NCBI GenBank assembly: GCA_949916155.1
Contig: CATLEM010000005.1
Span: 1-47,396, forward strand
Source of the DNA: an uncultured Dorea sp.
GTDB taxonomy: Bacteria > Bacillota > Clostridia > Lachnospirales > Lachnospiraceae
Direction of reading: 5' to 3'
DNA length: 47,396 nt
In this document: piece after piece, positions 9,300 through 17,108 of the stretch
How positions within the stretch are numbered: position 1 is the stretch's first letter
How the letters are laid out: the number at the start of each line of letters is the position of its first letter
The notes under the pieces: generated by a model
The model's input: only the letters and a program-made list of their open reading frames with translations
Databases searched by the model: none
Told to the model about the DNA's origin: nothing
Translations under genes and position numbers: made by a program

Positions 9300-9347
9300 T
9301 CCGTTATTTCGTCTGTCTGTGTACCGCCGCATGTCCCCGCCAGAACA

Positions 9348-10187
9348 CTAATCCTTCACCGACCCCCGCATCATCCCGGAGATCAGAAATCTCCGAAAGA
9401 TCAGAGCAGTAACTGCCGGCGGGATGACCGCGATGATCCCCGCCGCCGCGGTAAGCCCGTACTGCACCGAATCCTTTGTCATGAATTCCGACACCACGAT
9501 CGCCACCGGCTTTGTCTCTAAGGATGAGGCCAGGATGAGCGGGATCTGAAACTGACTCCAGGTATTCAAAAACATGATCAGCGCCGCCGACAGGATGATC
9601 GGGTATGATGCCGGTATGATGATCCTCAGAAATGACGCCATCCTCCCGCACCCGTCGATCAACGCCGCCTCTTCAAGCTCCTTGGGTATCGTAGAAAAAT
9701 AATTGGAGATCAGCCACGTAACCATAGGCAGATAGGAACTCACATACACCATGCTCAGCCAGAATACATCGTCCAGCCATTCTCTCGCCACAAACAGCCG
9801 GAACAGCGGGATGATCGTCGCCATCACCGGGATGATCATCGTGATCAGTAACATATTCCTGATCAGTTTTCTGCCCTTAAATTCCATGCGGCTCAGTGCG
9901 TAAGCACTCATCATCGCAATAGGAATGCCAAAAAAGAGCGATACGCTGACCGCCTTCAGCGCATTTTTCATGCCGGTGATCAAAAGAGTGCCTTTCTGCA
10001 TCCCTTCTGTCAAAAGCTGCCGGTAATTGTCATAGGTGACAACTTCCGGCAACAGGCTAGATCTCTTTTCCATCATCGCATACTCCGGTGTCACTGACAG
10101 GACAAACGTCCATAGAAACGGCCCCAACGTCAGCAACAGAAAAATGAACAGCGCCGCCCCGTAGCCAAGCTTTTTTCCTATTCTCAT
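9348..10187 (-). CDS. Carbohydrate ABC transporter permease, MalG/AraQ type
   Basis: This 279-residue integral membrane protein has six predicted membrane segments, the first at about residues 8-30 (LGYGAALFIFLLLTLGPFLW). The cytoplasmic EAA loop that docks the ATPase is present near residue 190 (ELEEAALIDGCGRMASFLRI), and the C-terminus GMMRGSVKD is typical of the subfamily. Its ATG overlaps the stop of the upstream permease by one base (TGATG), showing translational coupling. It forms the channel together with that permease. No ATP-binding subunit gene is nearby; as in many firmicutes a shared MsmX-like ATPase encoded elsewhere probably energises it. Confidence 0.92.
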   Translation of the reverse strand: MRIGKKLGYGAALFIFLLLTLGPFLWTFVLSVTPEYAMMEKRSSLLPEVVTYDNYRQLLTEGMQKGTLLITGMKNALKAVSVSLFFGIPIAMMSAYALSRMEFKGRKLIRNMLLITMIIPVMATIIPLFRLFVAREWLDDVFWLSMVYVSSYLPMVTWLISNYFSTIPKELEEAALIDGCGRMASFLRIIIPASYPIILSAALIMFLNTWSQFQIPLILASSLETKPVAIVVSEFMTKDSVQYGLTAAAGIIAVIPPAVTALIFRRFLISGMMRGSVKD

Positions 10188-11056
10188 CAGTATTCCACCT
10201 CCCGGTTAAGGCTCCTAAGATAAAATACTCCCAGGATCCCCGCAAAAAACATCACCAGATACGTAACTGCGCTGCCCTTCCCGAAGTCCAGGAAAGAAAA
10301 GGTCGTCAGATAGCTTTCCACCAATATATTCTTCCCCAAATCGCTGTACCCGGACAGCGCGATGATCTCGTCAAACACATTGATCGCCGTAACCGATGCC
10401 GACGTGATGCCGATGCCCAGAAAAGGAAGCATAAGGGGCAGGGTAATCGTCTTAAAGATCGTCCAGTTATTCCCGCCGTCGATCCGCGCCGCCTCATAAA
10501 GCCCCTCCGGGATAGACTGCCTTCCGGCCAGACACACCAGCGCCATGAACGGCACACTTCTCCAGGTCACGACCAGCGAGACCAAAAAAAGCAGCGACCA
10601 CCGGGAGCTGAGCCATTCTACCGGCCGGCTCACAAGCCCAAGTCCGAGGAGCACCTTGTTCATAAACCCGTACCCGGAGGAAAACACGAATTTCCATAAG
10701 ATTCCATTGACGTAAGGCGGAAGCGCCCAGGGCAAGATCGCCACCGCCAGAAGGATCCCCGACCATTTCACCTCAATATTCAGGAAAACGGACACAAGAA
10801 ATCCCAGCACCGTCGTAAGCACAACCACCACCACGAGGATAAATACCGTATTGCGGAAACTGTACCAGAACGAATCCGACGTTAGGATCACCGCATAATT
10901 TTTTAGCCCCAGGAAACGGATATCATTGGGGGCTGTTAATTTCCACTTCTTTAAGCTGTATGAAAATGTAGCTATGATCGGATAAAATACTAATACACCC
11001 ATGATCAGCATCATGGGTGCAAGTAAAAGATAAGGCAATATCTTCTTTTTCATCAT
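10187..11056 (-). CDS. Carbohydrate ABC transporter permease, MalF/AraP type
   Basis: This 289-residue permease has six hydrophobic segments, beginning LPYLLLAPMMLIMGVLVFYP, and the EAA motif at about residue 200 (LYEAARIDGGNNWTIFKTIT). Two adjacent ATGs exist (11056 and 11053), behind a GCAGGAAATG sequence. It lies between the binding-protein gene (18 bases) and the second permease (1-base overlap), the standard order for CUT1-family sugar importers. The C-terminus LGVFYLRSLNREVEY is normal. Substrate cannot be read from the permease; see the GH51 remnant for an arabino-oligosaccharide hint. Confidence 0.92.
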   Translation of the reverse strand: MMKKKILPYLLLAPMMLIMGVLVFYPIIATFSYSLKKWKLTAPNDIRFLGLKNYAVILTSDSFWYSFRNTVFILVVVVVLTTVLGFLVSVFLNIEVKWSGILLAVAILPWALPPYVNGILWKFVFSSGYGFMNKVLLGLGLVSRPVEWLSSRWSLLFLVSLVVTWRSVPFMALVCLAGRQSIPEGLYEAARIDGGNNWTIFKTITLPLMLPFLGIGITSASVTAINVFDEIIALSGYSDLGKNILVESYLTTFSFLDFGKGSAVTYLVMFFAGILGVFYLRSLNREVEY

Positions 11057-11074
11057 TCATTTCCTGCTTTTGTA

Positions 11075-12385
11075 TTATTCTGCCGCGGCAAGCTCAGCGA
11101 CCTTCTTCTCCATCTCAGCGTAAGCCTCGTCTGCAGTCATCTCGCCCAGTGCCATCTTGTTGATCGCATTGTACATCGCGTTGCTCATCTCCGCATAGTA
11201 AGCCGGAACTCCGCCCGGGAACGGGGAAACGATAAGCTCAGCCTCTTCCATCATCGCACCTGCATTCTGAATTGTACCATTGTCGATCAGCTTTTTCAAT
11301 ACAGAATTAAGCGTCGGGATCGCGGTATTGCTTGCGTTAAGTTTCTCCTGCATATCTGCGGATGTATACCACTCGATGAACTTCTTCGCTGCGTCCTTAT
11401 TCTCAGAGAACTTAGTCACACCAAGGCCCTCCGGAAGCGCCATCGTAACCGTAGCTTTGTCATCCTTTCCCGGGACAAGTATAGGCATGATCTGGCCGAT
11501 CACACTGCATTCCTCTTCATTGGTGCTCTTGGAAACAAATGAAGTCGGCCCTGTCAGGAAGTTAGCGGATCCTGACAGTATACGCCTGTACGCATCCATC
11601 CCAGAAGATGTCTTGTCTGCCGGGTCAACCAGCTCGTCCTTGATCAGCTTTTCTTCGTATTTCAGCGCCGCAAGCACGGAATCCTTGTTCAGCGTTCCGT
11701 CATCGTTGAACACAACGCCGTTCATCGTATATGCAAGCCACATCAGATACGTGGATGTCTTTTCCTCCGCATTCAGCGGCAGGGCAAAAGGATAATCACA
11801 GATGCCCTTTTTCTTCAGGGTCTTACAGTTTTCATATACCTCGTCCCAGGTTTTCGGCTCTTCCTTGATATCCGCATCCTCGTACTGCTTCGTATTATAG
11901 TAGGACAGACGGTAGTCATTGGCATATGGAACCGCCAGCACCTTACCGTCCTTTGTAAATGTCTCAAGCGTCGGCATATCTGCTTTTACCTCGTCGGATA
12001 CCTCAAGCGGCTCCAGCCAGTCCGCCGCATAAAACTCGCCGACCCAGGACCAGTCCACCTCGACAACGTCTGCCACAGCCTGTCCGCCTGCTGCCGCCGT
12101 CACCATCTTGTCCCGGATATCGTCCCAGCCCACTTCATTGACAACAACCTCGATCCCTGTCTCATCCTTGAACTGCGCAAGCTGTTCGTCCGTCGGGATC
12201 GCCCAGTCAGGAGCCATAAGCGTGATGCTGCCGCCACCGGCGCTCTCTTCTTCTGTTTTTTCTGTGTCCGCCTTCTCTTCTTTGGCGTCTGACGCTTCAT
12301 CGCCCGACGTGCTGCCGCCGCACCCCGCAGCCATCATTGCTGCCATCGATACTACAAGAAACAGGCTTAATACTTTCTTTTTCAT
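11075..12385 (-). CDS. Sugar ABC transporter substrate-binding lipoprotein (family 1)
   Basis: The ATG at 12385 is preferred over the longer frame to 12412 because AAAGGAGGAAG lies 3-10 bases upstream and it begins a proper signal peptide (MKKKVLSLFLVVSMAAMMA). The lipobox AAGC places the mature N-terminal cysteine near residue 22. An acidic, Ser/Glu-rich linker follows, then a two-lobe solute-binding fold of CUT1 type with blocks such as EVDWSWVGEFYAADWLEPL, VLAVPYANDYRLSYYNTK and ALPEGLGVTKFSENKDAAKK. At 436 residues it has normal length. It captures the sugar outside the membrane and delivers it to the two downstream permeases. A strong promoter lies at 12426-12454. AraN-like specificity is inferred only from the neighbouring GH51 debris. 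Confidence 0.92.
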   Translation of the reverse strand: MKKKVLSLFLVVSMAAMMAAGCGGSTSGDEASDAKEEKADTEKTEEESAGGGSITLMAPDWAIPTDEQLAQFKDETGIEVVVNEVGWDDIRDKMVTAAAGGQAVADVVEVDWSWVGEFYAADWLEPLEVSDEVKADMPTLETFTKDGKVLAVPYANDYRLSYYNTKQYEDADIKEEPKTWDEVYENCKTLKKKGICDYPFALPLNAEEKTSTYLMWLAYTMNGVVFNDDGTLNKDSVLAALKYEEKLIKDELVDPADKTSSGMDAYRRILSGSANFLTGPTSFVSKSTNEEECSVIGQIMPILVPGKDDKATVTMALPEGLGVTKFSENKDAAKKFIEWYTSADMQEKLNASNTAIPTLNSVLKKLIDNGTIQNAGAMMEEAELIVSPFPGGVPAYYAEMSNAMYNAINKMALGEMTADEAYAEMEKKVAELAAAE

Positions 12386-12425
12386 AACTTCCTCCTTTTG
12401 AAAACATACCAAAATTTACCTATAT

Positions 12426-12454
12426 ATTATAACAGCGGACAATACATCTCACAA
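12426..12454 (-). promoter_or_regulatory. Promoter of the sugar ABC transporter operon
   Basis: TTGTGA (minus strand, 12454-12449) and a perfect TATAAT (12431-12426) are 17 bases apart, ending about 40 bases before the start of the binding-protein gene. No clear palindromic operator overlaps it. Confidence 0.7.
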
Positions 12455-12608
12455 ATTGTTAAAATCTATATATATGCCGGTATATTGATGATATCTATAT
12501 TCCAGAATAAAAATATCTTTTGACTCCAATATCATTTATATATTGGGGAATTCTTCTGTATAGTTTGCCCGTTTTTGCCTGATCTATCCGGCCTGCTTTG
12601 ACAAATAA

Positions 12609-12775
12609 TGCAAGCTCTAAGCGTCTCGGTCTCTGCTCTTCCGGGCCTAGTGGACCGCCCTGCCCAGATGCTCGATAGATGAACCGTAGATTCTTTTATC
12701 CATCTTCGCAACCTTAAAAGCAAAAAGCTGCGCCAGACAGGATTTCTCTTCCCGTCTGTTGCAGCCAATCTTCAT
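12609..12775 (-). pseudogene. Remnant of a GH51 alpha-L-arabinofuranosidase gene
   Basis: In the 411-bp gap upstream of the ABC operon, two short blocks of GH51 sequence survive in different frames. A 42-codon frame starting at 12775 contains MDKRIYGSSIEHLGRAVH and then a stop at 12647; this matches the conserved GH51 start (DKRIYG.FIEHLGRAVY). Immediately after, in another frame from 12650, comes LGPEEQRPRRLELA, which matches the conserved GP.EQRPRRLELAW segment that normally lies several dozen residues further on. The two are fused with the intervening codons missing and the frame shifted. The rest of a roughly 500-residue enzyme is absent. The identification rests on my memory of family motifs. 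It suggests the neighbouring importer served arabinan breakdown. A longer frame at 12532-12768 over the same bases is not credible as a gene. Confidence 0.6.
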
Positions 12776-12796
12776 CTCTCTATTCTGCCCTGCCGG

Positions 12797-13030
12797 TTAG
12801 CCATTGATCATAAACGAAACCAGTTTATCAATATCCTCTTTCTCATGTGCCACAATCTCAAGCTCCGGAATCTCTCCGTTGGAGAAAATGTTTGCAAGAG
12901 ATACATACTGAGAAAGCTTTGACTTCAGATTCAGTCTGTCACCCTCGCCTGTCACAAGCTCTACCTTTCCTTTACAACTGTCAACTACACTAAAAAACTT
13001 CTCTACATCTGAAATATTCTGTACTTTCAT
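12797..13030 (-). CDS. Small HPr-like protein lacking the catalytic histidine
   Basis: This 77-residue protein has a strong ribosome-binding site (AAAGGAGAGGTAAT before ATG). The segment GDRLNLKSKLSQYVSL followed by ELEIVAHEKEDIDKLVSFM aligns by eye with the second half of the phosphocarrier HPr (regulatory-serine loop, then the last strand and helix). S37 sits where HPr has Ser46. The N-terminal half has no counterpart of the phosphorylatable His15, so it cannot act as an ordinary phosphotransferase carrier. The function is unknown; the HPr-like fold is inferred. It lies 50 bases downstream of cvfB on the same strand and may be in that transcript. Confidence 0.75.
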   Translation of the reverse strand: MKVQNISDVEKFFSVVDSCKGKVELVTGEGDRLNLKSKLSQYVSLANIFSNGEIPELEIVAHEKEDIDKLVSFMING

Positions 13031-13080
13031 ATTACCTCTCCTTTCAAAACCACTTTTCTTCTTACGCCATCAAGTATAAC

Positions 13081-13920
13081 TTATTTTTCCAAAATTTCAA
13101 TACCTTTTTCACCGATTCGTATTTTCTGTTCCTTTAACAGCCTTCCCACTGCCCGCTTAAATGCATTTTTACTAAGACCGAATTCTATTTTTATCGATTC
13201 CGCATCGGATTTGTCAGTAAACGGCAGTCTTCCTCCAGACATTTTCAGCTTTTTCAACAACAGCTGAGCGTCCTCATCCATCTGGAGAAACGCTTTTTTC
13301 CGCACACTTAAGTTTAATTTCCCGTCATCATGAACCTTTGTGACTCTGGCAGTCACTCTATCCCCTACTTTAAAGCTTCCAAATTCCTCACGTTTGGGAA
13401 TCAGCGCCGAATACCGGTCATCCACCGCCACAAACACGCCGAAATTATCACTGATCTCATAGACAGTGCCCTGTACTTCGTCATCCTTCTGATAAGGAGA
13501 GTCTTTGTCAAGCTTCGCATACACCTTCATGGTAGCGCACAGACGCCCGGTCTTGTCCACATAGAGCGCTACAAGTACGCTGTCCCCTTTCGACACTTTG
13601 CCGGTCTGCTCCTTAAAAGGAAGCAGAAGATCCTTCGGAAGCCCCCAGTCGAGAAATGCTCCGATCCTTCCGGTATCTGCAACGGTGAGCGTCTTAAGCT
13701 CTCCCATAATAATCTTCGGTGTCTGTGTAGTAGCGATCAGCCGGTCATCCGAGTCTTTGTATAAAAATACTTCTACCGGATCGCCGATCTCTATCCCTTT
13801 GGGAACCTGCTTTTTCGGAAGCAGGACTCTTTCCTCGTTCGTGCCCAGATACACGCCGAAATCTACTTTTTTCACTACCATTAATGTTCTCTTTTTTCCT
13901 AATTCTTCCTGTAACTTCAT
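13081..13920 (-). CDS. cvfB: S1-domain RNA-binding protein, CvfB family
   Basis: The protein has 279 residues, the family's usual size. Tandem S1-type OB folds are visible: residues about 1-60 (LMVVKKVDFGVYLG), 65-130 (TLTVADTGRIGAFLDWGLPK, LLLPFKEQ) and 145-210 (GTVYEISDNFGVFVAVDDRY, SALIPKRE, GDRVTARVTKVHDDGKLNLS). A C-terminal winged-helix segment of about 65 residues follows (GGRLPFTDKSDAESIKIEF, LSKNAFKRAVGRLLKE). CvfB proteins bind RNA and affect virulence-factor and stress-gene expression in Staphylococcus; the role in clostridia is not established. It is 9 bases downstream of the thioesterase gene, so it ends the spoIIR-thioesterase-cvfB group. Confidence 0.88.
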   Translation of the reverse strand: MKLQEELGKKRTLMVVKKVDFGVYLGTNEERVLLPKKQVPKGIEIGDPVEVFLYKDSDDRLIATTQTPKIIMGELKTLTVADTGRIGAFLDWGLPKDLLLPFKEQTGKVSKGDSVLVALYVDKTGRLCATMKVYAKLDKDSPYQKDDEVQGTVYEISDNFGVFVAVDDRYSALIPKREEFGSFKVGDRVTARVTKVHDDGKLNLSVRKKAFLQMDEDAQLLLKKLKMSGGRLPFTDKSDAESIKIEFGLSKNAFKRAVGRLLKEQKIRIGEKGIEILEK

Positions 13921-13929
13921 CCTTTTCTC

Positions 13930-14649
13930 CTATGCTTTGAATTCCACTGCGGCAAAGGTCTGTCCGTCTCTGCTGCAGAGCTCTACAACAGTTCTGTCTG
14001 CTTCCCTGCCGGTCTTCGGTACGATGATATCTTTATATACCGCGGATTTTTTGTATTCTGCCCGTACCTGCCTTACTGGTTCGTCTCCTTCATATACTTC
14101 TTTTGCCATCTGTATGTACTGACAATTGTTGACATGTTCATTCGTGTCGATATGGTATTTGCACACTGGGAAGGGCAAAGCTTCCGTCATATTTTCCGGA
14201 AGAATGATCTTCCTCGGTGCATAATCCATCTCCAAAGGCTCTGATACACCATAGCTTTCTATCTCCTTGGCATCCGGTTTGGCCGGCCGTCCTTTTCCGA
14301 CATCCATATAGACCCACAGAGAATTGGCACAGGCAATGATACTGCCCTGACTGTCCTTCATGCAGAAATTCCTGTCTCCGCAGATGCCTTTGAATCCTGA
14401 CGCCCATGTGCTGACACTGATCTCCTCCCCGAGCTGCGGGTATCTGCTGATAATGATCTGCCATGCGGACAGCACCCATGCCCGTTTCTTTTCCTCAAGA
14501 AAAGCAAGCCCGTACCCGATGCTTTCCGATTGGAAGATACTGCTGTCCTGAAAATAATTAATAATCGCCGGGAGCGTCATCCGCCTCGTATGGTCGATCT
14601 CACTGAAACGCACCCTTCCCTTTATCATGTACTCATTCGCTCTCATCAT
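13930..14649 (-). CDS. Acyl-ACP thioesterase
   Basis: It releases fatty acids from acyl carrier protein. Two hot-dog domains are seen: the first includes RVRFSEIDHTRRMTLPAIIN and WQIIISRYPQLGEEI; the second holds the catalytic block HIDTNEHVNNCQYIQMA, with the Asn-His pair expected for FatA/bacterial acyl-ACP thioesterases. The frame extends to 14664, but GGAGAGGG lies just before the tandem ATG ATG at 14649/14646, so one of these is the likely start (239 or 238 residues). This leaves a short overlap with the end of spoIIR, indicating coupled translation. The soluble enzyme should be cytosolic. Confidence 0.88.
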   Translation of the reverse strand: MMRANEYMIKGRVRFSEIDHTRRMTLPAIINYFQDSSIFQSESIGYGLAFLEEKKRAWVLSAWQIIISRYPQLGEEISVSTWASGFKGICGDRNFCMKDSQGSIIACANSLWVYMDVGKGRPAKPDAKEIESYGVSEPLEMDYAPRKIILPENMTEALPFPVCKYHIDTNEHVNNCQYIQMAKEVYEGDEPVRQVRAEYKKSAVYKDIIVPKTGREADRTVVELCSRDGQTFAAVEFKA

Positions 14650-15412
14650 CTGTTCCCTCTCCAAAGAAAAAACTTTTAATCTTAAAATCCGATGCCGCTG
14701 TGATCATCTCATACTCCTCATCGGTCAGAATACTCTTAAGCTCTGCCTTCCCCTCTTCGTCCACTACCGCGCATGTAGCGGATGTAAAACAAAGATTCGG
14801 ATAAAGCACGCACCACCAGTTATGCCCTTTCGCCTTTCCCAGCTTTATGCGCAGCGCCTCATAATAACCCTGGGGAAATGTAATATCTCCATAACGCTTG
14901 TCCGGGAAATAGCAGACCGACACCTCCGCTTTCGCTCTGTAGGAATATCCCTCGTCCCTGATCACGTTCTCGGCCACATCCTCAATCTCCCTCAGATGCT
15001 CCTTCGCCCACTTTTTCGTCTGGCTGGCGGACACCATATCCTCATTGCCGGGCATTGTCTGCTTCATGTACTCTAACACCTGGTCCCTGACTTTTAACTT
15101 GACCCGCTGTGCCTCATCACTGTCACTGTCCGCCAGAACATGAAAGCGGAACACCTCTTTCGAGAGATTCCCCTGTATCCTGGATATCCTTGCGTCTACC
15201 TCCATAGCTCTCTGCGAGACATAAAGCCCCGTCAGGAAAACTCCGATACAGATTCCCAGTATAACACATACCGCCCGTTTTATCCTGTCTTTTTTTCCTA
15301 TCTTCTCATTTTCATCAATAATATCTTCATCAATAATATTAATTTCCTCAACAATATCTTCTTCCATAATATCTTTCTGAATACTGCCTTCCCGGATCAA
15401 ACTTTCTTCCAC
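14633..15412 (-). CDS. spoIIR: Stage II sporulation protein R
   Basis: SpoIIR is made in the forespore under sigma-F, is secreted into the intermembrane space and triggers SpoIIGA to process pro-sigma-E in the mother cell. The core is clear: FRFHVLADSDSDEAQRVKLK after a membrane anchor (about residues 45-65), then a cysteine-containing C-terminal block (HNWWCVLYPNLCF). The start is GTG at 15412 with AAGGAGG 9 bases upstream. The 259 residues include an unusual 40-residue acidic N-terminal stretch rich in Asp, Glu and Ile before the anchor, encoded by a repetitive AT-rich segment. No sigma-F promoter could be placed with confidence. It shows that the organism sporulates or descends from a spore former. 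Confidence 0.93.
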   Translation of the reverse strand: MEESLIREGSIQKDIMEEDIVEEINIIDEDIIDENEKIGKKDRIKRAVCVILGICIGVFLTGLYVSQRAMEVDARISRIQGNLSKEVFRFHVLADSDSDEAQRVKLKVRDQVLEYMKQTMPGNEDMVSASQTKKWAKEHLREIEDVAENVIRDEGYSYRAKAEVSVCYFPDKRYGDITFPQGYYEALRIKLGKAKGHNWWCVLYPNLCFTSATCAVVDEEGKAELKSILTDEEYEMITAASDFKIKSFFFGEGTDDESE

Positions 15413-15474
15413 CCTTATGTACCTCCTTATATTTATATAAAGAGTATTGACAGATTCTGGAAATGATATTCCGT

Positions 15475-16158
15475 CTAATTTTGTTTTGTGCGGATTGCGT
15501 CCATAACTGTATCGACCTGATTATCAATATGCTGGCATACGATTTTTGCAGCCTCCTCCTTCGCGCCCTCACTGATCCGGTCTATGATTTCTCTGTGCTC
15601 TTTAAGAAGTTTCGGGTATACCTCTTCATTTTTCAGATATTCAATCCTGTATCTGTACATCTGCTCGTGAAGATTATTAAGAAGCTGGATCAGCTTCTGA
15701 TTCTTTGTAGCTGTATAGATGACATCATGAAAACGGACATCTGCCTCAGCGATCTCAGTGATATCTTTACTTTTCAGTGTCTTCCTGAAATTCTCAGCCG
15801 CCTGGGAAAGTTCGTTTATCTCATCTTTTGTGATCCGGTCACAGGTAAGCTTTACCGACAGCTCCTCCAAAGCCCGCCTTACTTCAAGGACATCTTTCAG
15901 GCTCTTTTCTGTGATATCTGCCACCTCGGCGCCTTTTCTCGGGATCATGAGAACCAGACCTTCCAGCTCCAGTTTCCTTATCGCCTCGCGAATCGGGGTA
16001 CGGCTGACTCCCAGCTTATTGGCAAGCTGAATCTCCATCAGACGTTCGCCGGGCTTTAATTCTCCCCTTAAGATTGCCTGACGCAGTGTATTGAACACCA
16101 CATCCCGAAGCGGCAGATATTCGTTCATTGTAACGTTAAAGTTTGGTTCCACGGTCAT
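15475..16158 (-). CDS. GntR-family transcriptional regulator, FadR/FCD type
   Basis: The protein has 227 residues. The N-terminal winged helix (LRDVVFNTLRQAILRGELKP, GERLMEIQLANKLGVSRTPI) is followed by an all-helical FCD effector domain with the metal-binding pattern D-x3-H (DVRFHDVIYTAT) and later histidines (LLKEHREIIDRI, CQHID). The ATG overlaps the ispE stop as ATGA, so translation is coupled. Because AGGAGG sits only 2-3 bases before that ATG, a GTG two codons later (16152) is also possible. The ligand is unknown. Two GTATAC palindromes at the promoter of the operon match the FadR-type operator pattern, so it probably represses its own operon. Confidence 0.92.
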   Translation of the reverse strand: MTVEPNFNVTMNEYLPLRDVVFNTLRQAILRGELKPGERLMEIQLANKLGVSRTPIREAIRKLELEGLVLMIPRKGAEVADITEKSLKDVLEVRRALEELSVKLTCDRITKDEINELSQAAENFRKTLKSKDITEIAEADVRFHDVIYTATKNQKLIQLLNNLHEQMYRYRIEYLKNEEVYPKLLKEHREIIDRISEGAKEEAAKIVCQHIDNQVDTVMDAIRTKQN

Positions 16159-17030
16159 TTCCTCCTTGCATTGTGTATATTCACCACATACACTTGCTTT
16201 GCCAGCTGTGCTGCTTTTATCTTCTGTGCAGCCGTCCTGGCCTGGTTCCGGTCATCAAAAATACCAAATACCGTAGGGCCGCTGCCGCTCATCATCGCAT
16301 TTAAAGCTCCGTATTGTTTCATGGTACTTTTAATTTCGTTAATCACTGGATATTCTTCTATAGTAACGCCCTCAAGTACATTTCCCATACTGGCTGTGAT
16401 CCTTAAAAGATTCTCTTCCTTTAATCCGTCAATGATCCCGTCAATATCCGGATGATCATCAATCTCACGGGAGTCAAGCTTCTCATATACCAGCTTTGTA
16501 GAAACAGCTACCGGCGGCTTTGCCAGCAATACAAAACATCTGGGCATGGGAGCTAACGGCGTCAGGATCTCACCAATCCCCTCCGCAAGAACCGTTCCCC
16601 TCATTATGCAGTAAGGAACGTCTGCCCCCAGCATTACCCCTCTGTCCATAAGCTCTTTCATCGTAAGGCCGAGTTCAAACATGCGGTTCATACCAAAAAG
16701 TACCGCTGCTGCATTAGAGCTTCCCCCTGCCATACCGGCCGCCACTGGAATGTGTTTATCAAGACGGATGCTCACCCCTTCTTTTATATGGAATTCATCC
16801 TTCAAAAGCTTCGCCGCCCGGTACGCGAGGTTGTTCTCATTTGTCGGGAGATAGTAAAGATTCGTCTCAACCCCAATTCCGGGAGCCCTTCGTTTTTTTA
16901 TCGTGATCAGATCATACAGGTATACTGTCTGCATCACCATACGTACATCATGATAACCATTTTCCCTTCTTCCAAGTACATCAATTCCCAAATTAATCTT
17001 TCCGAGCGCTTTAAGTTCTATTCTATCCAT
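16155..17030 (-). CDS. ispE: 4-diphosphocytidyl-2-C-methyl-D-erythritol kinase
   Basis: This is the fourth enzyme of the MEP isoprenoid pathway, an ATP-dependent cytosolic kinase of the GHMP family. The 291 residues begin MDRIELKALGKINLGIDVLG, with the typical KxNLxL-type motif. The GHMP ATP loop is PVAAGMAGGSSNAAA at about residues 92-106, and the C-terminal glycine-rich motif MMSGSGPTVFGIF lies near residue 250. CAGGAGAA precedes the start. It is followed by a coupled FCD-type regulator and preceded after 45 bases by the sipL-like gene, with its own promoter inside the sipL tail. Confidence 0.95.
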   Translation of the reverse strand: MDRIELKALGKINLGIDVLGRRENGYHDVRMVMQTVYLYDLITIKKRRAPGIGVETNLYYLPTNENNLAYRAAKLLKDEFHIKEGVSIRLDKHIPVAAGMAGGSSNAAAVLFGMNRMFELGLTMKELMDRGVMLGADVPYCIMRGTVLAEGIGEILTPLAPMPRCFVLLAKPPVAVSTKLVYEKLDSREIDDHPDIDGIIDGLKEENLLRITASMGNVLEGVTIEEYPVINEIKSTMKQYGALNAMMSGSGPTVFGIFDDRNQARTAAQKIKAAQLAKQVYVVNIHNARRK

Positions 17031-17060
17031 TTTTTTCTCCTGGTAAATGTATTCTGTATC

Positions 17061-17108
17061 TTGTATACAATATACCTATAGTATACTCATATTTTCCTTA
17101 AAAATCAA
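17061..17108 (-). promoter_or_regulatory. ispE-gntR promoter with two GTATAC palindromes (putative GntR operators)
   Basis: On the minus strand TTGATT (17108-17103) and TATACT (17085-17080) are 17 bases apart, a good sigma-A promoter lying within the last codons of the sipL-like gene. The -10 itself sits in the palindrome AGTATACT (17080-17087). A perfect 10-bp palindrome TTGTATACAA lies at 17061-17070, just past the expected start point. TTGTATACAA fits the known FadR-subfamily operator pattern (GT-N-AC core), making autorepression by the downstream regulator likely. Confidence 0.65.

Noticed and set aside
12532-12768. 78-codon minus-strand frame upstream of the ABC operon
   Set aside because: Its translation is Arg-rich and unrecognisable, while the two other frames over the same bases carry GH51 motifs; it is a by-product of the decayed gene.
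15430-15474. Sigma-F promoter for spoIIR
   Set aside because: The upstream sequence has no convincing GYATA plus GG-N-RANANT pair at proper spacing, so no promoter is listed.
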